Shown here: positions 32,110 through 42,845 of the stretch, piece by piece | Numbering within the stretch: the stretch's first letter is position 1 | How the letters are laid out: each line of letters begins with the position of its first letter | NCBI GenBank assembly: GCA_948144175.1 | Contig: CANXME010001996.1 | Coordinates: 80,001-144,000, forward strand | Source: Closterium sp. NIES-65 | Taxonomy: Eukaryota; Streptophyta; Zygnematophyceae; Desmidiales; Closteriaceae | DNA: 64,000 nt | Direction of reading: 5' to 3' | Notes under the pieces: model-generated | What the model was told of the DNA's origin: nothing | Databases searched by the model: none | Seen by the model: only the letters and a program-made list of their open reading frames with translations | Program-made: the position numbers and the translations under genes

Positions 32110-33077
32110 TAGGGAGTGAGCTCACCAGTCCGAGGAAGGAGGTCCGGGGCGCATCGGTAGGAACAGCAGCGGCTTGACAGTAGGGCGGCTCGGCGGCTCG
32201 GCAGCTCGGCGGCAGGGCGGCTCGGCTGCTAGGCGGCTCGGGTGCTGGGCGGCTCGGCGGTAGGGCGGCTCGGCTGCTGGGCGGCATGGCTGCTGGGCGG
32301 CTCGGCAACTCGGTGGCTGGGTGGCTCGGCTGCTGGGCGGTTCGGTTGCCGGGCGGCTCGGTTCCTGAGCTGCTCGGCTGTTCGGCAGGTGGGCGGTTCG
32401 AGGCCGTAGGCGGCGGCTGCGTGGCCGCAGGTGGCGGCGGCGGGGCCGCTGGTGGCGGTGACAGGGCCGCCCGTGGCGGCGACGGGGCCGTAGGGGGCCT
32501 GGACGGGGCCGCAAAGGGGCCGTAGCGGGGCCGTAGGGGGCCTAGACGGGGCTGCGGAGGGGCCTGAAGGGGCCTGGGCGGGGCCGTAGCGGGGCCGTAG
32601 CGAGGCCGTAGCGGGGCCGTAGTGGGGCCGTAGCGGGGCCGTAGCGGGGCCGTAAGGGGCCTGGACGGGACCGCGGAGGGGCCTTAAGGGGCCTGGACGG
32701 GGCCGTAGCGGGGCCGTAGCGGGGCCGTAAGGGGCCTAGACGGGGCCGCGGAGGGGCCTAGACGGGGGGCCGTAAGGGGCTTAGACGTGGCCGCGGAGGG
32801 GCCTAGACGGGGCCGTAGCGGGGCCTTAAGGGGCCTAGACGGGGCCGCGAGAGGGCTGTAAGGGCGACGCGAGGGGCCTTAAGGGGCCGTAAGGGGCGAC
32901 GCGAGGGGCCGTAGAGGGCGGCGCGAGGGGCCGTAAGAGGTGGCGCGAGGGGCCGTAATGGCGGTCAACGAGGCCGTGAGAGGGGCCACTAAGGGCGGCT
33001 CGAAGGTAGGGAGGGCACACAGAGCGCGACTCGGTCTAGAGTGAAGCGCGCTCCGGGCAGGGGAAAAAAATATATCG
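32110..33077 (-). repeat. C1 leader: GC-rich minisatellites
   Basis: Between gag and the post-PBS hairpin lie arrays of GGCTGCTGGGCGGCTC-like units (about 32180-32400) and of a 12-bp GGGGCCGTAGCG unit (about 32400-32990), with no coding sequence. The corresponding leaders of D, E and H are also tandem arrays but with different units. Confidence 0.8.
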
Positions 33078-33125
33078 TGGTGGGCCCTAGGTAGCGTTCC
33101 CACTAGGGAACCTGCTCTGATACCA
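33078..33125 (-). promoter_or_regulatory. C1 PBS with post-PBS hairpin and GGGCCCACCA box
   Basis: On the minus strand the PBS TGGTATCAGAGC lies at 33125-33114. A perfect hairpin GTTCCC-TAGT-GGGAAC follows at 33111-33096, then GGGCCCACCA at 33087-33078. Confidence 0.7.
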
Positions 33126-33252
33126 TGAGAAGAAAGGAGAATGATTGAACTATGAAACAGTTGGGTACAAGTATTAACCCTAATTGGGTTGTACCCCTTA
33201 TGGGCTACCCCACTACAGCCTACACAAATGTATAAACTATAATGTTTTGACA
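33126..33252 (-). repeat. C1 5' LTR
   Basis: This 127-bp LTR (minus TGTCAAAACATT...TTCTCA) contains the family signature GGGGTACAACCCAATTAGGG. It is followed on the plus strand by CA-rich DNA. Confidence 0.85.
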
Positions 33253-33346
33253 ACACACACGTACACATACAAACACACATATTAGTTCACTCTCTCACTC
33301 ACCAGCCCATCCAAAGCCCTGGCATTGAACCACTTGCTCAGCTTCT
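33253..33346. other. short unique segment between C1 and D
   Basis: CA-rich DNA followed by a segment (AGCCCTGGCATTGAACCACTT) resembling 26540-26576. Its last five bases CTTCT are the TSD of element D. Confidence 0.6.
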
Positions 33347-33479
33347 TGTGAAGAAAGGAACGTGAATGAGTGAACTATGAAATGAAGTGAGTACAAATAT
33401 GAAACCCTAATTGGGTTGTACCCCCTATGGGATACCCCACTATAGCCTACATAAAAGAGTAAGCAAAAATGTTCTGACA
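33347..33479 (-). repeat. D 3' LTR
   Basis: This 133-bp LTR is preceded (minus strand) by the polypurine tract TATGGGGGTG. Confidence 0.9.
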
Positions 33480-33747
33480 CACCCCCATAGGCAAAGTGGG
33501 GGAGAACAAGGGGTCACAAGACCAGTCATGCAAAGCAAAGCAAAGCTCAGGTGGATCACAAAGTCACCACACATTCCGAGCACAAGTTCAAGGGCCACAA
33601 GGCCAGTTCACATGCAAGATCATATATAAAGATATACAAGAGTCAAGCAAGTAAGAGCAAGAGTATGTATAGGTGAAAGTACAAGCAAAGTCAAGAAGTG
33701 AGCAAGTGAGGCAAGACAGGCACAAGACCCAGCTGCGTGCAACAACG

Positions 33748-35184
33748 CTAATGATCACAAGGCGCAAGTGCCTTGGTGAAGACATCAGCAGTGTTGGCCT
33801 CAGAGGCCACGTACGCAAGTCGCAACTGTCCACGCTGCTGTAGCTCACGAGCAAGAAAGTAGCGGAGAGCAATGTGCTTTGTCCTGTGCTCCAGTCGCTG
33901 CTCTCGACACAAGGCCAGCATGGCCTTGTTGTGTACGTACAGGACTGGAGGAGAACGAGGCGGCTCTCCAAGGTTGGACAGCAGGTAGGTGAGCCAGCGT
34001 AACTCTTGTGCAGCCATAGCCCCGGCGTAGATCTCAGCCTCACAACTGGAGCCGAGAACAAAAGACGAGCGGGTAGCCCGCAACAAAACAGAGCCCGAAC
34101 CAAGGCTGAAGATGTAACCCTGTGACGACCGCTGCGTAGCCTGGTCGTCAGCCCAAGAAGCGTCCGCGTGCCCAGTGAGGACCACTGGACTGCGCCCTCC
34201 AAGCACTAGCCCCATGCCCGACGTACTGCACAAGTAGCGCAACACCCTCTTCGCTGCAGCCATGTGCTCTGGTCGGTGTCTCCCAGGAGCAACATAGCGT
34301 GCGAGAATGCTAAGAGGGTATGCAAGGTCAGGTCGTGTGCAGGTCATTAGGTACATGAGGCAGCCAACAAGCTCTGCATACGGGCCACTCGACTCTACGG
34401 ACTCATCCGAAGGCAGAGCTGAGAGCGAGTGGCGAGTAGGCAGAGGAGTGGCCTGAGGCGAGGAGTACGTGAAGCCGAAGCGCTGAAGGACCTGCTGCAC
34501 CATGTGTGACTGAGTCAGGGTAATGGTGCGGCGTGCTCTATCCCGGGTGATCTGCAAGCCAAGGTAGCTCCGCAGTTCACCCAGGTCAGTGCACGTGTGT
34601 CTCTTCTGCAGCTCGGACTTCACGTAGGCGAGTCTAGCAGTGTCAGCTGTGGCAAAGACCAAGTCGTCGACGTACACGAGGATGTAGAACGGCGGCAGAG
34701 AGGTGTCGGTGCGAAGAAACAACGACGGGTTGGCAGTAGAAGGAGCAAACCCAAGTGCCGCCAGCGTAGTTCTCAGTGTGTCGTGCCACTCACGTGGCGC
34801 CTGGCGGAGACCGTAGACTGGACGCCGGAGACTCCACTGGGTACCAGGAGGGAAAGACCCAGTGAAGCCAGGTGGGCGACGCAGCCAGATCTCCTCGTGC
34901 AGACTGCCCTGCAAGAAAGCAGTGCTGAAGTCAAGAGAGTGCAGCTCGTAGTCACGGTGAGCAGCAACGTGCAGCAGTACCCGAAGAGTGGTCATCTTCG
35001 GGGTGGGGGAGAAGGTCTGAAAGTAGTCAACCCCCTGCCGCTGACTAAAGCCAGGAGCCACGTAACGCGCCTTGAAGACCGGCGGAGAACCCGGTGGCCG
35101 CTTCACCCTGATGTTCGCCCCAGGAGGGGGAACAGCGTCAACGTAGGTGCCTGTGGACTTCCAGGAAGCCATCTCTGCATCCAT
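33748..35184 (-). pseudogene. pol: D reverse transcriptase and RNase H
   Basis: This 478-codon frame contains LDFSTAFLQGSLHEEIWL, YILVYVDDLVFATAD (the YVDD active site), LGLQITRDRARRTITLTQ, and RNase H GHADASWADD, SSCEAEIYAGAM and YVHNKAMLAL (the usual YVDN has become YVHN). Eight residues (IVSGMWIF) are deleted near the start. The frame ends prematurely at CDH, where E has CDHQGFRTQLGLVPVLPHLL. Confidence 0.85.
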
Positions 35185-35271
35185 AGCTGCCTGCCACTGA
35201 GAGGAGTAGGGACCCTCTATCGCCTCCGCGTAAGAGCGCGGAGTCGGGATGTCAAGTGCATCCGGGTCTCC

Positions 35272-36288
35272 CTAAGGGGCTAGCAGTACAGACGCGAGAT
35301 GAGGTGAAGCAGCGGCCAGACACTGGAACTCCTCCTGCCTGTCCTCAAGGACGTCCGTGCCAAGGGCACACTCACCCCCGATAGATGGAGGACAGGCAGA
35401 CTCAGACTCAGCGACAAGACTAGCAGCGTAGTCTAGACGACAGCGCGCAGCAAAGTCGACGAGCTCAGTGACAAGGGCAGGCGCAGCAGAAGACTCGAAA
35501 GAAGGGTCAGTGACAGCAGTTGCAAGGAGACGCATGACAGTAGGACTGGCAGCACGAAGAGAGTCCGACTCCGGGTCGGCAAGAGCAGGAAGAGAGGAAG
35601 CAGGAGGAGAAGGCAAAGGGGCACGCAGAGGAGCAGTGGACGGACGCAGAGACATCCGGTGCGTGCCAGGGACAGGAGGAGGACGCTGACGAGAACCGCG
35701 ACCACTAGTGCGCGCAGGACGAACAGGCGACGCAGGACGAGACGCAGGCTCACGACGCTCAGTAAGACCTCCAGTCGGACCAGCGTAGGGAGAAGGAGCA
35801 GGCAAAGGGGAGACAGGCTGTAGCTGGGACTGTGACGAGACAGGCTGTGGACCCTCTAAAGGAGGAGGAGGAGGACCAGGAGAAGGTGTAAGACAAAGAA
35901 CCTGCTGCAGGAGCGGAACGAAGTACGGTCGGGGCCGCGTGGCTACGCCAGAAACAGCAGGGACAGCTCCAGTACCCCCAGTAGGAGTACCCGCTCCAGC
36001 AGCACCTCCAGCAGCACCACCAGGAGCACTGCCAGTCGGACCGCCAGCAGTACTCTCAGCGCCAACACCCTCAGCAGCACCAGCTCCTGGAGAACCCTCA
36101 GACCCAGCAGCTCCAGCACCCACAGCACGAGCACCTCCGGGACGCTCGGCAGCAGCACCCTCTGCAGCCGAAGAACCTCCAGCACCAGCAGCACGCCTCC
36201 AGCGTCGGGCAAACCACTCACGCAGCTCCTGTGGGGAGAGTGGCTCTCGGCGAGACGAAGTACCTCCAGGCAGAGCACCCCCAGTCAA
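35272..36288 (-). pseudogene. D integrase-RT hinge
   Basis: 338 codons of low-complexity linker: Ala/Gly repeats, REWFARRWRRAAGAGG, a Pro/Ser-rich tract with FVPLLQQVL and SRQRPPPVPGTHRMSL, then RRLDYAASLVAESES. It ends at a TAG (35274-35272) where the related copies read GAG. It is in a different frame from the upstream gag-integrase ORF. Confidence 0.75.
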
Positions 36289-38505
36289 GCACCCCTTGTC
36301 TCAGCACCCCCAGGCTCAGCACCCCCAGTCTCAGCACCCCCAGGCCCAGCACCCCCGGGTTCAGCACCCCCAGACGCAGTACCCCCAGGCTCAGCACCCC
36401 CAGTCTTAGCACCCCGAGACTCCGCACCCCCAGGCTCAGCACCCCCAAGTGTAGCACCTCCAGGCTCAGCACCCCCAGGCTCAGCTCCCGCAGCAGCACC
36501 AGAGTCACCAGTGACCTCGACAGGCTCGACCGCGTCTACCTGGGACACACCTGAAGGGGCAGGACCCTGAGGGGGGAGGGGGTCTACCTGGGGGGGACCT
36601 GGTACCAAGAAGAGCGGGGGCGGGGGGAGGGACGGAGTGCGGTAGGGGAAGAGTCGGTAGTAGGGTACCGACTCGTCGAACGTGACGTCCTGGGAGGACA
36701 GAACACGTCGAGAGGTGGGGTGGTAGAACTGCCACCCAGGGGCGTCGGGGGGGAACCCCAGGAAGACGCAGGGAGCAGCGCGAGGGGACAGCTTGTCCGC
36801 AGACAAGTCGCGGACAAACGCCCGAGATCCCCAGACCCGGAACGCCGACGCATCGCCAACCTTCCCCGTCCATAGCAGGGCTGGGGAGGTCTCCGGCCTG
36901 GAGACCCTGGGGTGAAGGTTGATCTGATGCGCCGCGTACCTCACCACAAACGGCCACAGAAAATGGGGGTCAGTCGCATGCATCATAGACGTACGAGCGA
37001 CCTCCATGACCATGCCAATGCGGCGCTCTGCAATCCCATTTTGCTGCGGTGAGTCCGGAAGCGTGAAGGTCTGGCGGATTCCTCGCGCACGACAGTAGGC
37101 ACGCAGAAGGCCAGAGGAGAACTCTCCGCCTCTGTCCGAGTGCAGACGCAACACTGGAAAGTCCGAGCCAAAGCTCTGCCTGAGCTGGAGACGAGCTGCG
37201 CGGATCCAGTCGATCAGCACCTCAGGGACATCACCCTTGCTGCGCAAGGGGAAGACTGTGGTGTAACGCGAGTAGTCGTCAACCACCAACAGGAAGTAGC
37301 GCTCGTGACCGAGTCCACGGACGCGGGCAGGGCCCCACACGTCCATGTGAAGCGTCTGCAACGGAGCCTCTGTCGGAGGAAACTGGGAGGAGTGAGGGGC
37401 AGCACGCTGGTGCCCCTCGACACAGGGGACACAGGCAGGGCAAGGGCCCTGAGGAAGGGGAGGGAGGGACCGGGGGAGACCAGACACAAGAAGACGGGAG
37501 GCCATGCCTCTGAGCCGAAGCAGAGAGGGGTGGCCAAGGCGGTGGTGCCAGAGGAGGGTCTCGTGAGACAGACGGCGACACGAACAGGGGGCAGACTCAG
37601 GACCAGACCTGGACGCTGCAGCAAACACCTGACCAGACGAAGGGACTCTACTAGACTCAGCACCTGGAGGAGAAGCAGTGGTCAGTGTGTATAGGCTCGA
37701 CCCTGGCTGACGTGTAAACGTAGCCAGGTGACGACCCGTGCTAGCCTCTGTGCAGTGCGTCACTCGCTGACGAGCAGGGGTGAACTGGTGGACTCCCACA
37801 TCCTGTAAGTCAGCACCACTCACCAAGTTCGTAGAGAACGAGGGGAGGTAGAGACCAGACAGGGTGCCAGAGGGAGCCGCCGGACACGGGAGGACTGTGG
37901 AGAAGCAAGACAGGACAGGACCCCCAGAGGGGTCAGCCAGGGAAACCGCAACCGGCCGACTAAGCGGCGTGAGTGTGGTGCGGTCCCGAAAGAAAGAGCG
38001 AGACGCTCCAGAGTCAAGAGTGAAGGTGAGGGAGGCCAAAGGCGACGCAGTACCTGAGAGCGCAAACGCACTAGTACCTGAGAGAGCAGCCTCACCAGCA
38101 CCTGAGAGCACAGACGCACTGGCACCTAGAGCAGAAGCCTCACCGGCACCTAGAGCAGCAGTACCAATGCCCGTGTCGGGCGGGAAACACCGGTAACAGT
38201 CACCCTCATTACTAATGGTCACAGCATACATGGCGGCAAGGATAGCATCAAAATCAAGATCAAAGATAGCTACACCAGCCCTAGACAGCTCTCCCCAGCG
38301 GGGGATCTCCGCGGCCTCCGGGAACTGCTGGCGCCAAGCGTCCGTCAGGCGGCCAAAGCAGCGCTGGGCGGTGTGGGTGCCCCCACACTGCTCTCCAGCG
38401 CGGTCGCCAATGCGGAGAACGTAGGTGTAGGGACCAAAACCCCCACCGCGCTGACGCTGCGTGTACCACTCACGGTGCTGCTGAGGGGTGGGGACGTCGC
38501 GAGAA

Positions 38506-38537
<32 letters not shown>

Positions 38538-39620
38538 CTGACCGCCACCAGTGCCGCTCCGCTGCGAAGCTCCACTCCGACCACCTCCACCTCCGCCACC
38601 CCCGCCTCCGCCTCCACCGCCCCCGCCTCCACCTCCACCGCCGCCACCTCCGCCACCTCCGCTACCACCGCCACCGCCGCCGCCACTCCCGCCTCTAGTG
38701 CCGCCACTAGCACCCCCACCCCCGCTACCACCTCCACCGCCACCCCCACTCCCTCCGCCGCCTCCACCTCCACCGCCACCGCCCCCACTGGCCCCACCCG
38801 CTCCCTTGCCCCCCTTGCCCTTGCCAGAGCGGTGTCTCCCGCTGGGGGCAGACGCCGCACCGACCGACTCAAGACCAACGAGGTCGGCCGCAGCGGTAGA
38901 GGCGACAGAGGGCAGGAGAGGGGAAGGAGAACACCCCTCAAAGATGGGGGCGCGGGGGTCACCTCGAGAGGCTCCTACAGCAACTATGCTCTTCTCTGCT
39001 GCAAGAAGGGCCTTCTCGAGGCTGTCGACTGTGAGGGTGGTGGGACAGACTGCGAGGAAGTGGTCCCGGACTACACGAAGGGAGTCAGGGAGGCGAGTGA
39101 CTAGGAAATAGAGAGTGATGTACATGGGGGGGGGGTTCTTGGCGCAGAAGTCAGCAGGAAGCGCAGCGCGGTAGCGAGTGTCACTAGTGCGGAGGTGCGT
39201 GATGAGATCAGCGACAGTGGGAAAGGCAGCAAGGTCAGGGAAGAGGAAGGGGAGCATGAGGCGGCTCAGTGCAGCAGTGGCAGGGGAGGAGTAGCGCGCA
39301 ACTACAGCGTCGTACAAGGTCTGAGCACTCTTGTACTGGCTAAAGTGCGCGCGCTCAGCGGTAGGCAGGTGGCAACGCACAGCAAGACGTGCAGCAGCAT
39401 CGCGCGTGGCCCACTGAGAGCGAACAGTGGCGTCAGCATCAGCAGCAGGGGTAGGGACGGCGCCAGAGGTGAGGTCAAAGAGAGATGGACCGTCGGCCCT
39501 GTCGCACTGTAAAAACAGCTGCAGGTCGTCGAGCCAGACCTCAACGTCAATGGCTCGACCCTCAGCGTCAAAAGCGAGGACATTGGGTGTAGCCATGACG
39601 ACGACAGTGGCGCAGTGCAA
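36285..39620 (-). CDS. gag-pol: D Gag-protease-integrase frame
   Basis: This 1111-codon frame is the best-preserved copia-2 Gag-Pol N-part. It contains: Gag from MATPNVLAFDAEGRAIDVEVW; a Gly run of about 90 residues; a Gln run; CGGTHTAQRC (C-x3-H-x4-C); protease FTLDSGASRSFF; pre-integrase HHRLGHPSLL...CPACVPCVEG; integrase HMDVWGPARV, VVDDYSRYTTVF, LHSDRGGEFSSG and SPQQNGIAERRIG; and the C-terminal VWGSRAFVRDLSADKLSPRA block. It runs into PGGAE repeats and stops there because of a frameshift, so no RT is made from this frame. The true start is probably ATGGCTACACCC at 39593 rather than the upstream ATG. Confidence 0.85.
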
Positions 39621-40446
39621 GCAGTAGGGGAAGGGTACGCAGTGACAGCAGTGCAGTGCTCACCGGGCAGGGCATTTCGGTCGGCTCGGGAGGAAGGTCG
39701 CCTGGCGACACGGCCGCTAGGCTGCTGGGCGGCTCGGCTCCCGGGCGGCTCGGCCGCTGCTGGGCGGCTCGGCTGCTGCTTGGCGGCTCGGCAGCTCTTG
39801 GGCGGCTCGGCTGCTGCTGGGCGGCTCGGCGGCTCCGGGAGGCTCGGCAGCTGCTGGGCGGCTCGGCGGCTCCGGGCGGCTCGGCTGCTGCTTGGCGGCT
39901 CGGCTGCTGCTGGGCGGCTCGGCAGCTCCGGGCGGCTTGGCTGCTACTGGGCCGTGTAGGTAGGGCGGCCGGGCGGGCCGCAGGTAGGTCGGCGGACGGC
40001 CGCAGGTAGGGCGGCGGGTAGGCCGCAGGTAGGGCGGCTGGACGGCCGCAGGTAGGGCGGCGGACGGCCGCAGGTAGGGCGGCGGGGAGGCCGCAGGTAG
40101 GGCGGCGAGTGGGCCGCGACAGAGTGGCGGGGCCGCTCGAAGGAGTGGCGGGGCCGCGACGAAGTGGCGGGGCCGCGCGAAGAGGTAGCGGGGCCGCGAC
40201 TGGGTGGCGGGGCCGCGACGGAGTGGCGGGGCCGCTCGAAGGGGTGGCGGGGCCGCGACGAAGGGGCGGGGCCGCTCGAAGGGGTGGCGAGGCCGCGACG
40301 GGACGGCGGGGCCGCTAGCAAGGGCGGCGGGTGGGCCGCTAAGGTAGGGCGGCGGTCGGGCCGCGAAGTAGGGCGGCGGGGCCGCGAAGGAAAAAGGGCG
40401 ACTCGAAGGGTCGCTAAAAAAAGGCGCGCGCCTCGGGCGCGCTTCG
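39621..40446 (-). repeat. D leader: GC-rich minisatellites
   Basis: Tandem GCTGCTGGGCGGCTCG-like units (39710-39950), GGTAGGGCGGCGG units (39955-40110) and GGCGGGGCCGCGAC units (40120-40400). No gene. It corresponds in position to the C1, E and H leaders. Confidence 0.8.
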
Positions 40447-40493
40447 GTGGGCCCTAAAGAACAGTCCCTAGGATGGGACCTGCTCTCATTCCA
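40447..40493 (-). promoter_or_regulatory. D PBS (mutated) and post-PBS hairpin
   Basis: The PBS reads TGGAATGAGAGC. The hairpin is GTCCC/GGGAC (40479-40475 with 40468-40464), keeping pairing despite changed bases relative to C1, and GGGCCCACC follows (40455-40447). Confidence 0.65.
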
Positions 40494-40626
40494 TGTGAAG
40501 AAAGGAACGTCAATGAGTGAACTATGAAATGAAGTGAGTACAAATATGAAACCCTAATTGGGTTGTACCCCCTATGGGATACCCCACTATAGCCTACATA
40601 AAAGAGTAAGATATAATGTTCTGACA
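40494..40626 (-). repeat. D 5' LTR
   Basis: This 133-bp LTR matches 33347-33479. It is followed by TSD CTTCT. Confidence 0.9.
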
Positions 40627-40631
40627 CTTCT

Positions 40632-42580
40632 TGTGTGACCACTTGCAACCATTCTCGTGCTGGGCTGACGACAGGGCAGCACATGATTGGACCTGCTAAG
40701 CACCAATAGCATAGCGATAGAGCATCAAGAAACCACATGACCCACGTGACACGATCTTTGTATTGAAAGACGTGAGAACATGCGGAGACATGTCATAACA
40801 TGCGTGCTGCAGTGAGCGACGCTTTTTGCCTAGAACACGTGACTATATGCTCAATCTGCCACCCTTGTCCCACGTGAAATCACCTGTAATCGGCCTGCCC
40901 TTCAACCCCCTCCCCCCCCCCCCCCCCCCCCCTGCAACTTCCCCACCAGACCTTGTGTGCTGGTTCGGGCTGGACATGTTTGCAAGCAATGCTGTTTGGC
41001 CTGTGCCAGCTATGAAGCAAATGGCGGATGAGGTGAGCAGGGGTATGGCACAGCACGCATACCATGGAACTACACGGCATGGCATGGCATAACATGGCAT
41101 GACACCATATGGCATGGTTGCCTATGTCTTCAGCCAACCTTCCATATTTCCTTCCTCCCTCCCCCATTCTCCTCTTCTCCATTCTGCTCCTCCCACACCC
41201 CTTCGCCCAAGAGTAGAGGGTATCCTTAGCGCACGAGACACTCCCATGCGAGGGTGACGGGCAGGTCATGGACCCATGGACCCCCCTTGTGCCTGGTAGT
41301 ACGGGGTCTTGTCGGTGCGTATGGCAGACTGACTAGCAGGTGTTTGAAGAAGTGCTTTGAGATTATAACAATCCCAAGTGGGACCTAGCGAAGGATCACT
41401 CAGGGTTGATCGCAGGGAAGTGTTGCAGCGGAAGTGTTGAACCCTAGATTAGAGTGAATGTAAATGACTGAGATTAATAATAGCATGCATACATCGAGAT
41501 TATATAGGAAGTACAAAGGATTACGAAAAGACCTATACTAGCCATGTACTCATAGGGGTACATTCCCTTATTGCAGCGAATTCAAACCGTGCGGCACGGG
41601 AACCCGTTTCAAACGTGTTCCCGTTCTTTTCACTTCAAAATTTTCTGCCTGCATCAGTCTTGGTCAGACGGTTGATGCGTCGCTTTGACTCTTTTGACTC
41701 CTTGACTTCGTACTCGGTAGAGTCGGCTCTTGCAGCATACAGGAATGCCTTCTCATTGAACTTCATATCGTAACAGATACGTTTCAAAACACCCCTGTGC
41801 CCGGCAGTATGGGGTCTCATCGGTGCGCATGGCGTTGTTTCGCGCTCCTCTCAACGCTCCTTCCATCAACCCTGCATGTACATTTTCTGGCACGTCACCT
41901 ACATTTGAAATTTATGTTGTTGTCAGCTACGCCGAGGATTAGCCACAAGTGAAGTGGCTGGCTTGTTTGATCGTGGTGTTTTCTTCTGAAGTGGTTGGTG
42001 CTTTCCGTTTTTGTTTTTGCTGGTAGTTGGATTGTGCGAGGCCATTCTCCCCTACTTCACCTGATTGGCTGAAGAACAATCCTAGCGACACTCATTCCAG
42101 TCACAGTTCATTGCTTTGCAAAGCTGCACACTATCTTTCACCATTGGGTGACGTTTGGCGAGACCCCTTTCACCCTCGTCAACCCATCTCTTTCTCGCTA
42201 CATTGAATTTGCCGAAATTCTTGTTTCCAAGGTTTCGGGCTTTATTGCGCAACCTGACAGTTTTCGAATTTGTGTCAATCATGTCGACCACTTGTGCAAC
42301 ACGTCAGCACTATTTCGAATTTCCTAAATCCGATCGACCGACCCTTTTTCTACACTTGCAAACACGAAGTGTGTTGACAGCTATTGGGATCTAGAAGGCT
42401 ATATACACCGATAAACGCACACTTAATAATCTCCACGGGGTCCCCTCCAAGGGTCCTTGGGTGCCTGGTAAACCAACCCCTATCCAAGGGTCCGTGTTTG
42501 AAGAGAGAATTACTAAGTATAACGTTAATCGAGAGTACTAGAGTGGTCCCACTCTGAGTTGCGCAGCGTTGACGATCGAT
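40632..42580. other. mostly non-coding DNA between D and the TRIM
   Basis: A C-homopolymer of about 21 lies at 40912-40932. CATGGCAT-type repeats occur at 41060-41115. A diverged direct repeat (core GGGGTCT..TCGGTGCG) occurs at 41284-41324 and 41792-41833. Small minus-strand frames at 41820-41635 (FNEKAFLYAARADSTEYEVK) and 42291-42082 have no recognisable domain and are not called. Confidence 0.45.
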
Positions 42581-42586
42581 TGGGTC

Positions 42587-42845
42587 TGTCAGAGGTCCAC
42601 TGGAGATCCCCGATTGATCCTAGGGAAGGGTTAGTGGCTAGGATTCTGACATGTTATTAGAGCGAAAGTCTCGGGTTCGAATCCCGGTGTGTGCACCTTG
42701 GGCATCCCAGTGCGGGGGGGTGTCAGAGGTCCACTGGAGATCCCCGATTGATCTTAAGGAAGGGTTACGGGCACGTTAGCCTGGGGTGTTATGGGCGCAC
42801 TGACCCACCATTGAAACCCAGTGGTTAGTGGCTGGGATTCTGACA
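42587..42845 (+). mobile_element. TRIM (259 bp)
   Basis: Terminal repeats at 42587-42651 (65 bp, with an internal deletion of about 60 bp) and 42721-42845 (125 bp) both run TGTCAGAGGTCC...ATTCTGACA. The TSD GGGTC is at 42582-42586 and 42846-42850. The 69-bp interior begins with TGTTATTAGAGCG, a degenerate initiator-Met PBS, and ends with the polypurine GTGCGGGGGGG. There is no coding capacity. Confidence 0.82.

Larger units (their letters stand above)
27689..33252 (-). mobile_element. copia-2 element C1, 3'-truncated
   Basis: This minus-strand element has its 5' LTR (127 bp) at 33126-33252, PBS TGGTATCAGAGC, a roughly 1-kb GC-rich leader, gag, protease, GAG-pre-integrase, integrase and the Gly/Ala/Pro hinge. 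It stops at the beginning of reverse transcriptase (MDTEMAS), where CA-repeat DNA takes over. Reverse transcriptase, RNase H and the 3' LTR are missing. Confidence 0.85.
33347..40626 (-). mobile_element. copia-2 element D, full length but degenerate
   Basis: Its 133-bp LTRs at 33347-33479 (3') and 40494-40626 (5') differ at about 4 positions. The TSD CTTCT is at 33342-33346 and 40627-40631. The PBS is altered to TGGAATGAGAGC, and the polypurine tract TATGGGGGTG abuts the 3' LTR. All domains are present, but the frame is broken by a shift in the hinge, a TAG at 35272-35274 and a TAG near 33748. Confidence 0.93.

Noticed and set aside
38345..39111. Plus-strand Pro-rich and minus-strand Val/Ala-rich ORFs over the Gag Gly tract
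   Set aside because: Shadow frames of the Gly/Ser-rich part of copia-2 Gag on the minus strand.
41635..42291. Two small minus-strand ORFs (61 and 69 codons) as exons of a gene
   Set aside because: No recognisable motif, no connecting splice sites, and length compatible with chance.
42640..42700. Possible tRNA gene (GGGTTCGAATCCC T-arm, GTGGTTAGTGG D-arm-like sequence)
   Set aside because: The acceptor stem and anticodon arm do not fold, and the sequence is the PBS and interior of a TSD-flanked TRIM.
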